A stretch of 43,516 nt of DNA from Deltaproteobacteria bacterium. Its GTDB lineage: Bacteria > Myxococcota > SpSt-1050. The translations under genes and the position numbers were made by a program. Shown piece by piece: positions 35,920 to 43,516 of the stretch (position 1 is its first letter; each line of letters starts with the position of its first letter). The DNA is taken from NCBI GenBank assembly GCA_026416535.1, contig JAOAFA010000004.1, positions 1 to 43,516 on the forward strand, written 5' to 3'. A model generated the notes under the pieces. It was not told where the DNA came from. It worked only from the letters and a program-made list of their open reading frames with translations, and did not search any database.

Positions 35920-37094
35920 TGGACAAGATAGATATTAATAACCTTTCTGAGAGCGTAAAAAAACTAATTCTTCCTACTACGCCATCTGGGCTTAAAGCTC
36001 TAGCTATAAAAGGGTTGGTACCTCTCAAACCCATAGACTATGTAATTTTTCTATATCTAATGTTTTCGGAAGAGGATGAGGAGATTAGATCTCTTGCTAG
36101 AAAAACATTTTCTGAACTTCCCATGAAGATTTTAAACGCTGTGTTGACACAACCCTTACCGGGTCAATTGATTAATGAATTAGCTATTGTTTATCGCTCA
36201 GATAGAACAGTGCTCGAAAAGATCATTATGAATAATTCCACAGCTGATGAGACAATTGAGATGATAGCTACATTTGCAGATGAAAAACTTGTTGATATGA
36301 TTTCAAGAAATCAAGTTAGGATTTTGAGGCATCCTAAAATTGTTAGTGCCATTTGTAATAATCCTAATTCGACCGCGTCTCAGAAGAGTATGGTGATGGA
36401 ATTTGCGGAAAAATCAGGACTAAAGGTCGAGCTACCTTTTGTATCTGCTCATAATAAGTCAGTTAGGGATGAGGAGAGGGAGGATTTGGAAACAGAACTG
36501 TCAACTGAGGAGGGTGAAGATTCATCTAAATTAGAAAAAGATGGTGAACAGTTAGAACCCATATTTAGTTCAACGAAGGATTCATTGATCGAACCAAAGA
36601 GCTCAAAAAATAAAGAGGAATTAATAAAGAAATTTAATATAGAGAGGGAATATTATGATGAGAGTGTACCGTTGCCTGAAGAGATGGAGAAGAAGTTGAT
36701 AGATGATATTGAGACGATGAGTGAAGAGAGACAGTTGGCTTTTGTGGAGGTGGGGAGACATAGAGTTAAGCAAATCATGGCAAAGTCTCCATATCCATCA
36801 GTAGCTCTTGCCGCTGTGAAACATCCCGATATTACTAAAGATGATATATATAAAATTGCCCAGGATAGAGCAGCAAATGCAGAGGCGATAAAATATATTG
36901 CTACGCACAGAGATTATATTAGGGTATATAATATAAAACTTAAACTCGCCTTGAATCCTAAGACACCTGTTCCCATGGCAATGGCTTTTGTAAGGAGCCT
37001 CAGATTGTCTGATCTGAAGAATATAGCGAAAAACGCTAGCGTTTCTAAGATATTGCAAAATACAGCCAAGGGAATAATCAAGATGCATTCATAG
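35916..37094 (+). CDS. Conserved helical repeat protein of unknown function
   Basis: Protein of 392 residues, translationally coupled to coaX through ATGA. Two helical domains flank an acidic, low-complexity linker (about 185-235; EEREDLETELSTEEGEDSS). The C-terminal domain (MAKSPYPSVALAAVKHPDIT, IKYIATHRDYIRVYNIKLKL, ALNPKTPVPMAMAF) resembles a HEAT-like conserved deltaproteobacterial protein I recall, with its motif of non-essential residues around KLALNPKTP. The N-terminal domain has related short repeats. No enzyme motif, signal peptide or membrane segment is visible. A scaffold role is the only reasonable guess. Confidence 0.75.
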   Translation: MMDKIDINNLSESVKKLILPTTPSGLKALAIKGLVPLKPIDYVIFLYLMFSEEDEEIRSLARKTFSELPMKILNAVLTQPLPGQLINELAIVYRSDRTVLEKIIMNNSTADETIEMIATFADEKLVDMISRNQVRILRHPKIVSAICNNPNSTASQKSMVMEFAEKSGLKVELPFVSAHNKSVRDEEREDLETELSTEEGEDSSKLEKDGEQLEPIFSSTKDSLIEPKSSKNKEELIKKFNIEREYYDESVPLPEEMEKKLIDDIETMSEERQLAFVEVGRHRVKQIMAKSPYPSVALAAVKHPDITKDDIYKIAQDRAANAEAIKYIATHRDYIRVYNIKLKLALNPKTPVPMAMAFVRSLRLSDLKNIAKNASVSKILQNTAKGIIKMHS

Positions 37095-37456
37095 GTTGGA
37101 CTCTTAGATAATGGTTTTGATTTGAGAAAGAGTAAAATGGCTTTAGTTAATCCAAGATTTCGTATTTAGCCTGTGTTAGGTTAACTGTCTTGTCTATTAG
37201 GGGTTGTTTCTTTAGAGGCCTTAATGGTTAATAAATGCGTTGACTCATATCTTTTGTAAACTAAAATTATAACGTTAGAGAAACCTTTTGTGTTGTTATC
37301 TGTTTTTTTAGGCGCTAGATTAGAAGGAAGCTTTGGATTTTATTTAGAATAGTATGGGGGAGGGTGTTAATTAGCGTTTCGTTTTGTCAGCATAAATTTT
37401 CTTTGTCTTTTGTCTGTTATCAATTATAATAAAACTCCTCTTAATGAGGTGGTTAT
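37095..37456. other. 362-base gap before the PaaK-like gene
   Basis: T-rich region without open frames of note. The right end carries the promoter candidate at 37403-37430 and a small CCTCttaatGAGG hairpin that includes part of the ribosome binding site of the next gene. No RNA gene recognised. Confidence 0.45.
37403..37430 (+). promoter_or_regulatory. Candidate promoter of the ligase-tmk-hisS operon
   Basis: TTGTCT at 37403-37408, a 16-base spacer and a perfect TATAAT at 37425-37430, 27 bases before the first ATG. The transcript would start inside or close to the CCTC/GAGG hairpin that contains the Shine-Dalgarno, giving an almost minimal leader. Confidence 0.5.
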
Positions 37457-38884
37457 ATGATGTCTCTAATTCAATTAATATATATGTTTGTTATAGCTAT
37501 ATGGGCGAGGGTAAGAGAGAAATATTTTAGCAGGGAAAGGATATTGAGACTGAGAGATAAAAAGTTAAGATCTATTATAAAGTATGCATATAAAAATAGT
37601 CCCTTATATAGAAGGCTTTACCAGAATATTGATTTAGAGAAGGCAAAGATTACTGACCTACCTGTGGTCAATAAAGAGTTGATATTAAAACATCTACAAG
37701 ATTCATTGACAAAGAGAGGCATAACGAGAGATGAGATAATTTTATTTGCACATGATCCCGATTCGGTTGGTAAATATTTTAAGGGCAAGTATGTTCTTTC
37801 TACAACTTCGGGTACGACAGGTGTAATAGGTTATTTTATTATGAGTCAATGGCAGTGGATTGTTCAAAAAGGTGTTGAATTTGCTCGGCTCTTAAAACAT
37901 AGGTTGTCATTACCTTATATTTATAAGTATACGGTGAAGACGAAGCTCAGATGGGCAATGATTGTAGCAAGTGAGGGACATTATATAACATATCTATTGG
38001 CGCGCCTTACACCAAAGCAGGCTTTTTATCTGTCCGATATTAGAATATTTTCAATTACTAAGCCTATGAATAAATTGGTAGAAGAATTAAATGAATTTAA
38101 TCCTCATTATGTTCATAGTTATCCTACGTTTCTTGAGGCGTTAGCATACGAGAAGTTGGCTGGTAGACTTAAAATAGAGGTAGATTTTATGTCTTCTGGT
38201 AGTGAGCCATTTAGTACCAGTGCTCGAGAGGTAATAAAGAGGGCGTTTAAGGGGGTTGAAGTTGTTGAGACTTATGGAACTACAGAAGCAATTTGTCTTG
38301 CGAATCAGTGTAAGTATCAGAAGATGCATATTAATGAAGATTATGTTTTGATTGAGGCAGTAGATGAAGATAATAGGCCGGTTCCGGATGGTGTAGCATC
38401 TAAAAAAGTGTTGATTACAAATTTTATTAACAAACTCCAACCTCTTATCCGCTATGAGTTGCGGGACTCTGTAATAATTAATCGTAATTATAGATGTGAG
38501 TGTGGTTCTCCGTTTGCTATTATAGAGGTACAAGGTAGGAGCGATGACACATTTTATCTGATGACTAAAGAGGGTCATTTTAGGGCATTTCCACCTATAC
38601 CATTTGAGGCTCTCTTTTTGAGAATAAAGGGTCTGAAGCAATTTCAACTCATTCATGAAGAGCAAAACCATCTGCTTGTAAGATATATTTCGCAGGATCC
38701 CAAGGAGAATGAGAGAATTGAGAGGGAAATCAAGGAAAGATTTGATGAGTTTTTTAAAAACACAGATGTATACGATAATATAACTATTACAATTGAAGAG
38801 TCTGGAGAGATTACAAGGCCGCCAACACATCAGAAAGTGCGGCAGATATTCTCACGGGTAAAGCCTCCTCCAAATATTATATGA
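37457..38884 (+). CDS. PaaK/CapK-like adenylate-forming enzyme
   Basis: Enzyme of 475 residues related to phenylacetate-CoA ligase and the CapK group found near polysaccharide genes. Features: the LRSIIKYAYKNSPLYRRLY start, TTSGTTGVIGYF (P-loop), VEVVETYGTTEAIC (A5), NKLQPLIRYELRDSVI, a zinc-like pair in YRCECGSPFAII and VQGRSDDTFYL (A8). A hydrophobic N-terminal stretch (IQLIYMFVIAIWA) could anchor it to the membrane, which standard PaaK lacks. ATG 37457 and 37460 are equally possible after GAGGTGG. It begins an operon with tmk (9-base gap). The substrate is unknown. Confidence 0.83.
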   Translation: MMSLIQLIYMFVIAIWARVREKYFSRERILRLRDKKLRSIIKYAYKNSPLYRRLYQNIDLEKAKITDLPVVNKELILKHLQDSLTKRGITRDEIILFAHDPDSVGKYFKGKYVLSTTSGTTGVIGYFIMSQWQWIVQKGVEFARLLKHRLSLPYIYKYTVKTKLRWAMIVASEGHYITYLLARLTPKQAFYLSDIRIFSITKPMNKLVEELNEFNPHYVHSYPTFLEALAYEKLAGRLKIEVDFMSSGSEPFSTSAREVIKRAFKGVEVVETYGTTEAICLANQCKYQKMHINEDYVLIEAVDEDNRPVPDGVASKKVLITNFINKLQPLIRYELRDSVIINRNYRCECGSPFAIIEVQGRSDDTFYLMTKEGHFRAFPPIPFEALFLRIKGLKQFQLIHEEQNHLLVRYISQDPKENERIEREIKERFDEFFKNTDVYDNITITIEESGEITRPPTHQKVRQIFSRVKPPPNII

Positions 38885-38893
38885 GGTATTATT

Positions 38894-39538
38894 ATGAGTA
38901 AGGATGGATTCTTTCTTGTCCTTGAAGGTATAGATGGTTCGGGGACAACAACAATTGGAAAGATGTTGGAATCTGAATTAAAATCAAAGAGAATAAAGTC
39001 GCATTACACATTTGAACCGACTTATGGACCTATTGGTTCTGTTATTAAGAATATCCTCTCTAGGAGAGTGGTTATGAATACCACTAGAAAGGGTGAAGTT
39101 TTTGACCAAAAGTCACTCGCACTTCTCTTTGCAGCAGATAGAATTGACCATATAAGAAATGAAATAGAGCCCCTTCTGTCTATGGGATATATCATTATTT
39201 GCGATAGGTATAAATACTCATCTTACGCGTATCAATCTCTGTTTGTCTCAGAGGGATGGATAAGAGAAATCAATACTTATGCTATTGAGCCAGATTTACT
39301 TATATTTTTGGATGTTGATGTAGATATTGGACTGAAAAGGGTTGGTGCGAGAGGTGGTGTAAAAGAGATTTATGAGAGAAGAGGTTTGTTAAAAAGGGTC
39401 AGAAGTAACTATTTGAATTTTATAACAAAGGTTAAGTTTGCTAAGATCGTTAATGCCAATAAGGCGTTGGACGATGTTTATTTAGAAGTGAGAGATATAC
39501 TTTTTAGAAGGTTGTTGAAATATGGATATAAGATTTAA
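38894..39538 (+). CDS. tmk: Thymidylate kinase with altered P-loop
   Basis: dTMP kinase of 214 residues, essential for dTTP synthesis. Seen: LEGIDGSGTTTIGKML at residues 10-25, the FEPTYGPIG substrate loop, LLFAADRIDHIRNEI and IICDRYKYSSYAYQS (DRY motif), and FLDVDVDIGLKR. The Walker A lysine is replaced by Thr18 (codon ACA at 38945-38947, one base from AAA). Everything else looks functional, so this may be a lineage variant rather than a dead enzyme. Its last 17 bases overlap hisS, implying coupled translation. Confidence 0.88.
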   Translation: MSKDGFFLVLEGIDGSGTTTIGKMLESELKSKRIKSHYTFEPTYGPIGSVIKNILSRRVVMNTTRKGEVFDQKSLALLFAADRIDHIRNEIEPLLSMGYIIICDRYKYSSYAYQSLFVSEGWIREINTYAIEPDLLIFLDVDVDIGLKRVGARGGVKEIYERRGLLKRVRSNYLNFITKVKFAKIVNANKALDDVYLEVRDILFRRLLKYGYKI

Positions 39539-40823
39539 GTCTATTAAGGGTATGAATGATATATTACCCCCTGAGTCTAATATTTGGATAAATCTGGAGC
39601 ACTTGTTAAGGGAGCACTTTTTTATGGCGGGATTCAGGGAGATAAGAACCCCTATCCTTGAGTATTTTGAGTTGTTTGTAAGAGGTATAGGAGAGGGGAC
39701 TGATATTGTAGAGAAAGAGATGTATAGTTTTAAGGATAAAGATGGTGAGATGATTACATTGAGACCGGAAGGAACTGCACCTGTTGTGCGTGCTATAATA
39801 GAACATAACTTTTTAAAGCACGATGGAATATGTAGATTCTTTTATTTGGGACCAATGTTTAGATACGAAAGACCTCAAAAAGGTAGGTTGAGGCAATTTC
39901 ACCAATTTGGTGCAGAGGTGTTTGGGATTCAGGACGGTAGTATAGATGGAGAACTTATATTTTTAGGTGTTTCTCTGCTTAATAAGCTTGGTGTGCAAGA
40001 AAGAGATTTTATCACTAAAGTAAATTCCCTGGGGTGCATAGAATGCAGAAAAGGATTCAGAGAGTCTTTAGTTGTTTTTTTGAATAAGTCAAAGGATTCG
40101 TTTTGTGATGATTGCAAGAGGAGAATACTCACTAATCCGCTTAGAGTATTAGATTGTAAAAACGATAGTTGTAGGGCTTTGACACAAGATGCACCATGCA
40201 CTGTGGATTATCTATGTGAGGGTTGCTCGAAACACTTTGATGAGGTGAAGAGAGCTCTTAAGTGTTTTGAGATAAAATATGAGATAGATTCTAGGCTTGT
40301 GAGAGGATTAGATTATTATAGTCGAACAACTTTTGAAATACAAATTACAAACAATCTTTTGGGTTCACAAAATACAGTTATTGCGGGAGGTAGGTATAAT
40401 TCGCTGTTTAAGGATTTCGTAGGTGAGGATTATCCAGCTATAGGTTTTGCCGGTGGGATTGAGAGGTTGCTTGAGGTTATTGATAAGAAGCTTATTGAAC
40501 CTAAAGAGAAGTTAAGAGTAAGTTTTATGTCAGATCTTGCATCTTTTGATGTTAGGGATGTCTTGGTTGTGCAGAAATTGAGAGAGGCTGGTATTGAGGT
40601 TGAGGTTGATTTGGCAACTAAATCATATAAATCAAAATTTAAGAGGGCTGATAGAAATCAATCAACATTTGCCATTATAAAGGGAGAAGACGAGAAAAAG
40701 GGGGGCTATTATACTGTAAAAGATCTTAGGCTTTCTATTAACTCAGAGGATAAACAGTTTAGGATCAAACCAGAGGAGCTGTGTAACGAAATACTGAGAA
40801 GAAAGGAGATAGAGTGGTCATGA
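39522..40823 (+). CDS. hisS: Histidyl-tRNA synthetase
   Basis: Class II synthetase of 433 residues charging tRNA-His. Motif 1 region (EIRTPILEYFELFVRGIG), motif 2 (TLRPEGTAPVVRAIIEHNF and FRYERPQKGRLRQFHQFGAE), the histidine-specific LVRGLDYYSRTTFEI and motif 3 AIGFAGGIERLLEV are all present, plus a C-terminal anticodon domain. In the insertion there are cysteines CIECRKGF, CDDCKRR and CTVDYLCEGC that may bind zinc, as in some bacterial HisS. It starts inside tmk. Confidence 0.95.
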   Translation: MDIRFKSIKGMNDILPPESNIWINLEHLLREHFFMAGFREIRTPILEYFELFVRGIGEGTDIVEKEMYSFKDKDGEMITLRPEGTAPVVRAIIEHNFLKHDGICRFFYLGPMFRYERPQKGRLRQFHQFGAEVFGIQDGSIDGELIFLGVSLLNKLGVQERDFITKVNSLGCIECRKGFRESLVVFLNKSKDSFCDDCKRRILTNPLRVLDCKNDSCRALTQDAPCTVDYLCEGCSKHFDEVKRALKCFEIKYEIDSRLVRGLDYYSRTTFEIQITNNLLGSQNTVIAGGRYNSLFKDFVGEDYPAIGFAGGIERLLEVIDKKLIEPKEKLRVSFMSDLASFDVRDVLVVQKLREAGIEVEVDLATKSYKSKFKRADRNQSTFAIIKGEDEKKGGYYTVKDLRLSINSEDKQFRIKPEELCNEILRRKEIEWS

Positions 40824-41446
40824 TAGTGATCATGAGAAAGGTGAGTTTTTTGTTATTATGTTCTATGATATTTATATCGGCGGGGAATAAACTTGAAGAG
40901 GGGATGATTGTCCCCAAGTTTTTTGTGAAGATTTATAATGAAAATCTGAGTGGTTTTTCCGTAATAAGATCCGATAATCTTTTTGATGGCAAAAATAAGG
41001 CCGTAATTGTATCATTTTTTGCTAGTTATTGTAAACCGTGTAAGAAAGAAATCTTTGTGTTGGCCGATTTTTATAAGAAGTATAAAAATAAAGGTATAAT
41101 GATTATAGAGATATCTATTGATACTGAGCCAGAAGGGATAGAGTTGTTCAAAAAAATTGTGGATGAAACTGGTATCGAGATGCCCTGTGTAATAGATCCA
41201 ATGGGTGTAATGGCAAGGCGATTCGGTGTGAGTAAATTACCCACACTTTTTGTATTTGATAGATATGGATATGTTAAGAAGAGGTTTGAGGGATATACAG
41301 AAGAAAATGTCAATAATTTTGAGAAAATAGTCCTTGGGTTAATTGAAGAAGGTGCAATGGATGAAGATATAAAATCTCTGCCTAACTCGGATATAAAAAG
41401 AAAAGCAGATCAAGATTTGAGTGGAAAGAATAAAAAGGAGAAATGA
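40814..41446 (+). CDS. TlpA/ResA-like periplasmic thioredoxin
   Basis: Thioredoxin-fold protein of 210 residues. A hydrophobic N-terminus (MRKVSFLLLCSMIFISA within the reading frame) exports or anchors it. The redox site is FFASYCKPCKKE (CxxC) near residue 77, with cis-Pro in LPTLFVFDRYG near 139. The family reduces periplasmic disulfides, for example in cytochrome c maturation. The C-terminal tail is charged and unstructured. GTG 40814 overlaps hisS by ten bases and follows AGGAG; ATG 40820 and 40832 are alternatives. It overlaps the next gene by four bases, placing it in a cell-envelope operon end. Confidence 0.85.
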   Translation: MVMIVIMRKVSFLLLCSMIFISAGNKLEEGMIVPKFFVKIYNENLSGFSVIRSDNLFDGKNKAVIVSFFASYCKPCKKEIFVLADFYKKYKNKGIMIIEISIDTEPEGIELFKKIVDETGIEMPCVIDPMGVMARRFGVSKLPTLFVFDRYGYVKKRFEGYTEENVNNFEKIVLGLIEEGAMDEDIKSLPNSDIKRKADQDLSGKNKKEK

Positions 41447-42864
41447 AGATTTTCATAATAGTATTTGCTACTTTTTTTTGTCTATCTAATATTGCCTTTT
41501 CTGAGGAGGAGCTTTCAACAAAGATAGATGAGATACTTTCCCATCCTTTGATTAAACCTGTTGACTTAACTGTGTATGCATACAATATTAGTAAGTCAAA
41601 AGAGATTTATCAAAGGGAGAAGAATAAGCAGTTAAATCCTGCATCGATAACAAAGCTCTTGACCTCTGCTGCAGCGTTGTATTATTTGGGTGCGTACTAT
41701 AAGTTTCCTACTGAGGTGTATCTTCAGGAGTTTCCTGATGATGGTGGAATAGTAGAGGGGGACCTTTATATCAAAGGCTATGGTGATCCAAGGATGGTAA
41801 ACGAGAATATCTTTAATTTGGTGCTCGAATTAAAGAGGGAAGGTATAAATCAAATTAATGGAAATATCTATTTGGATTCATCCTTTTTTGATAGGGATTA
41901 TTTTAGACCTGGTTGGCAAAAGGATATAGGTATTAGGGCGTATTATGCACCTGTATCGGCAACAGCTGTAAATTTCAATAGTTTTACTGTATACGTAAAG
42001 CCCGCATCAAAAGAAGGGAAAAAACCGATAGTATTCACTGAGCCTCCACTCCCTAAATATTTTAAAATAATTAATAATGCGTTAACTACCTTGAAAGGGA
42101 ATACGATAGAGGTGGATGTGAAACCTAAAAAAGGGTATTTGGAGGTAATTGTAAGTGGAGATATCGGTATTAATCAGAGGGGTAAGAAGTTTAATAGGAG
42201 GGTGGAAGACCCTGATAGTTATGCAGTTGAGGTATTCAGGTGGTTTTTTAATATCCATGGTATAAAAGTTAAGGGGAGATTTGGCATAAAGGAAGTACCC
42301 AAAGATGATTATAAACTTTTTTATACCTATTATTCGGAACCTCTGATGTCTGTTTTGAAGGATCTAAATAAGCATTCAAACAATTTTAGTGCAGATCAGC
42401 TTTTAAAGCATATGGGTGGGCAGATCTATGGGGCACCAGCTACATTTGAAAAAGGCTTGAGAGTCATAGCAAGCTTTATGGAGATAGCAGGGATTAGCAA
42501 ATCTGAGTATTATATAACGAATGGTTCTGGACTTTCTCATGAAAATAGGATGAGTTCTGAGACAGTTGTTAAATTATTGAATTATGTCTACAATAATTTT
42601 CAGTTGATGCCAGAGTATTTAGCCTCCTTATCTATTGCTGCTGGTGATGGTACAATAAGAAAAAGGTTCTTCAACACACCCTGTGAATTAAAAACGAGGG
42701 TAAAGACAGGAAGTATAGATGGTGTAGCCTCTATTGCGGGGTTTACTATTAACTCTAAGTTAGAAGTAATATCTTTTTCTCTTATTGCAAATGGGTTTAA
42801 TCCCAAAAATTATAGAGAGATAAGTGAGATCCTCGACTCTGTTGTAGTAGAGCTTTCCAAGTAA
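41443..42864 (+). CDS. dacB: D-alanyl-D-alanine carboxypeptidase/endopeptidase (PBP4, S13)
   Basis: Periplasmic class C penicillin-binding protein of 473 residues that trims or opens peptidoglycan cross-links. Signal peptide MKIFIIVFATFFCLSNIAFS, SxxK in NPASITKLLTSAAALYYLG near residue 67, SNN in NKHSNNFSADQLLKHMGG near 311, and KTG in RVKTGSIDGVASIAGF near 418. GDLYIKGYGDPRM between them belongs to the inserted PBP4 domains. The ATGA overlap with the TlpA-like gene and the GGAG upstream indicate coupled translation. Confidence 0.92.
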   Translation: MKIFIIVFATFFCLSNIAFSEEELSTKIDEILSHPLIKPVDLTVYAYNISKSKEIYQREKNKQLNPASITKLLTSAAALYYLGAYYKFPTEVYLQEFPDDGGIVEGDLYIKGYGDPRMVNENIFNLVLELKREGINQINGNIYLDSSFFDRDYFRPGWQKDIGIRAYYAPVSATAVNFNSFTVYVKPASKEGKKPIVFTEPPLPKYFKIINNALTTLKGNTIEVDVKPKKGYLEVIVSGDIGINQRGKKFNRRVEDPDSYAVEVFRWFFNIHGIKVKGRFGIKEVPKDDYKLFYTYYSEPLMSVLKDLNKHSNNFSADQLLKHMGGQIYGAPATFEKGLRVIASFMEIAGISKSEYYITNGSGLSHENRMSSETVVKLLNYVYNNFQLMPEYLASLSIAAGDGTIRKRFFNTPCELKTRVKTGSIDGVASIAGFTINSKLEVISFSLIANGFNPKNYREISEILDSVVVELSK

Positions 42865-42871
42865 ACCTAGT

Positions 42872-42889
42872 TTATTAGAAACCTAATAA
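42872..42889 (+). terminator. Hairpin after dacB
   Basis: TTATTAG, a four-base loop AAAC and the exact complement CTAATAA begin seven bases after the dacB stop. No T-run follows, and the stem is AT-only except one pair, so termination strength is doubtful. Confidence 0.3.
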
Positions 42890-42909
42890 TGTGGGAGGTC
42901 AATTAGTGG

Positions 42910-43179
42910 TCATATTGTGCTTCTGGGAAAAATTAAATGTTGTAAATAAATTTGGTAATTGTGCGTTATATTCCCAAATGTTTTAATTGTTTCAAATAAT
43001 GCCTTATATAAGTTCTCATTTCTGTTATTATACCTCCACTCCAACTCCTTATACCTTCAAGAACATCTTGGACTAAACACCCTTAGACAATCTGAACACC
43101 TAATCTGTATTCTCCTACCAAGCCCTATTCTTTCGCTTCCACGATAAATATACCTACTATGTCTTTTTAAAACCTCCAT
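42910..43179 (-). pseudogene. Decayed transposase-like fragment
   Basis: Minus-strand frame from an ATG at 43179: 40 codons with RRIQIRCSDCLRVFSPRC, which resembles the N-terminal zinc-ribbon of IS transposases (Q-R/Y-x-C-x2-C-G/L-R-x-F-S-P), then TGA at 43059-43057. The same frame continues for 48 codons with RYKELEWRYNNRNENLYKAL, which resembles the C-terminal EF/EWRYNNR end of DDE transposases of the IS1595 type. The catalytic middle is missing. I read this as an internally deleted, stop-interrupted relic; no terminal inverted repeats were found. Confidence 0.4.
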
Positions 43180-43325
43180 CTTTATGAGAAAATCGAAAGC
43201 TTTTTCGCTAGTTACTAATTTAATTTCGGATTAGTTGGAGAAACTTTTTATTTAAATACACCTTTTCCTTTTGAATTGATGACTTCATGTTTTTTGTTAA
43301 TTTATTCATGTAAAAAAGTATGAAC

Positions 43326-43419
43326 TGGCGGAGAGGCAGGGATTCGAACCCTGGATACGGACTTTCGACCGTATAACGGTTTAGCAAACCGCCGCCTTCG
43401 GCCACTCGGCCACCTCTCC
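43326..43419 (-). tRNA. tRNA-Ser (anticodon GCT)
   Basis: The minus strand folds as a class II tRNA: acceptor GGAGAGG pairs with CCTCTCC, discriminator G and encoded CCA at 43328-43326. The anticodon arm GCGGT-TTGCTAA-ACCGT gives GCT, reading AGC/AGT. A long variable arm (TATACGG...CCGTATC) and GGTTCGAATCC T-arm are clear. It lies four bases from the next tRNA-Ser. Confidence 0.95.
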
Positions 43420-43423
43420 AAAC

Positions 43424-43515
43424 TGGCGGAGAGAGAGAGATTCGAACTCTCGAGGGCGACTAAGCGCCCTGCCGGTTTTCAAGACCGGTGCTTTCGACCA
43501 CTCAGCCATCTCTCC
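43424..43515 (-). tRNA. tRNA-Ser (anticodon TGA)
   Basis: The minus strand forms acceptor GGAGAGA with TCTCTCC, encoded CCA at 43426-43424 and anticodon arm CCGGT-CTTGAAA-ACCGG with anticodon TGA, reading UCN serine codons. The variable arm (AGGGCGC...GCGCCCT in reverse sense) is long as in all tRNA-Ser. It is complete; its 5' end is one base from the window edge, so its promoter is outside. Confidence 0.95.
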
Positions 43516-43516
43516 G

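Larger units (their letters stand above)
42865..43325. other. 461-base gap between dacB and the tRNA genes
   Basis: Holds the hairpin at 42872-42889 directly after dacB and the transposase-like fragment at 42910-43179. Between 43180 and 43325 it is AT-rich with a T-run just beyond the tRNA 3' end on the minus strand. No further gene seen. Confidence 0.5.

Overview
The window is AT-rich (roughly one third G+C by eye) and gene-dense, with short gaps, frequent start/stop overlaps and GGAGG-type ribosome binding sites. It looks like a chromosomal segment of a Gram-negative bacterium: lipoprotein signals, secreted proteins and ExbB/ExbD membrane motors are present. Several traits point to a low-GC relative of the Myxococcota or another former deltaproteobacterial lineage: a eukaryotic-like Ser/Thr kinase with an HRDLSPSN loop and GYF-like and DUF4388/PATAN-like C-terminal regions, a PilZ domain fused to DnaK, large cysteine-rich exported proteins with DGCE...NCGxC repeats, an ExbB-ExbD-ExbD cluster, and a coaX-linked conserved protein. 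The lineage is an inference from gene content; no rRNA is present.

Layout. 1-1862: the 3' part of a large Cys-rich/propeller-like surface protein. 1989-4749: thiamine operon thiS-thiG-thiH-thiE. 5193-8035: PIN-PhoH ATPase, Hsp20 and DnaJ, tightly linked. 8391-8867: small lipoprotein with a 19-residue Cys repeat. 8952-15669: a long same-strand run holding an M20 metallohydrolase, the Ser/Thr kinase, a membrane-anchored double DsbA-like protein with degraded active sites, a deoxynucleoside kinase, panC and smpB. 15807-16940 (minus): PLP aminotransferase. 17384-21261: ychF, rph and the PilZ-DnaK fusion.

21492-29028 is on the minus strand: papain-like protease with InlB-type repeats, DUF4139 lipoprotein, acyl-CoA synthetase-like enzyme and hutI. 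29148-30908: exbB and two exbD genes. 31332-37094: Cys-rich exported protein, coiled-coil glycosyltransferase, coaX and a conserved repeat protein. 37457-42864: a probable operon of PaaK-like ligase, tmk, hisS, TlpA-like thioredoxin and a PBP4-type DD-carboxypeptidase. The right end holds a decayed transposase-like fragment and two tandem tRNA-Ser genes on the minus strand.

How it fits together. Most genes are housekeeping: cofactors (thiamine, pantothenate, CoA), nucleotides, translation quality control, RNA processing and cell wall. Between them sit lineage-specific signalling and surface genes. The strongest leads are the PilZ-DnaK fusion (chaperone activity possibly gated by a cyclic dinucleotide), the kinase gene followed directly by a catalytically degraded DsbA-like protein, and a thymidylate kinase whose P-loop lysine is replaced by threonine. 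I saw no CRISPR array, prophage, intact insertion sequence or replication origin.
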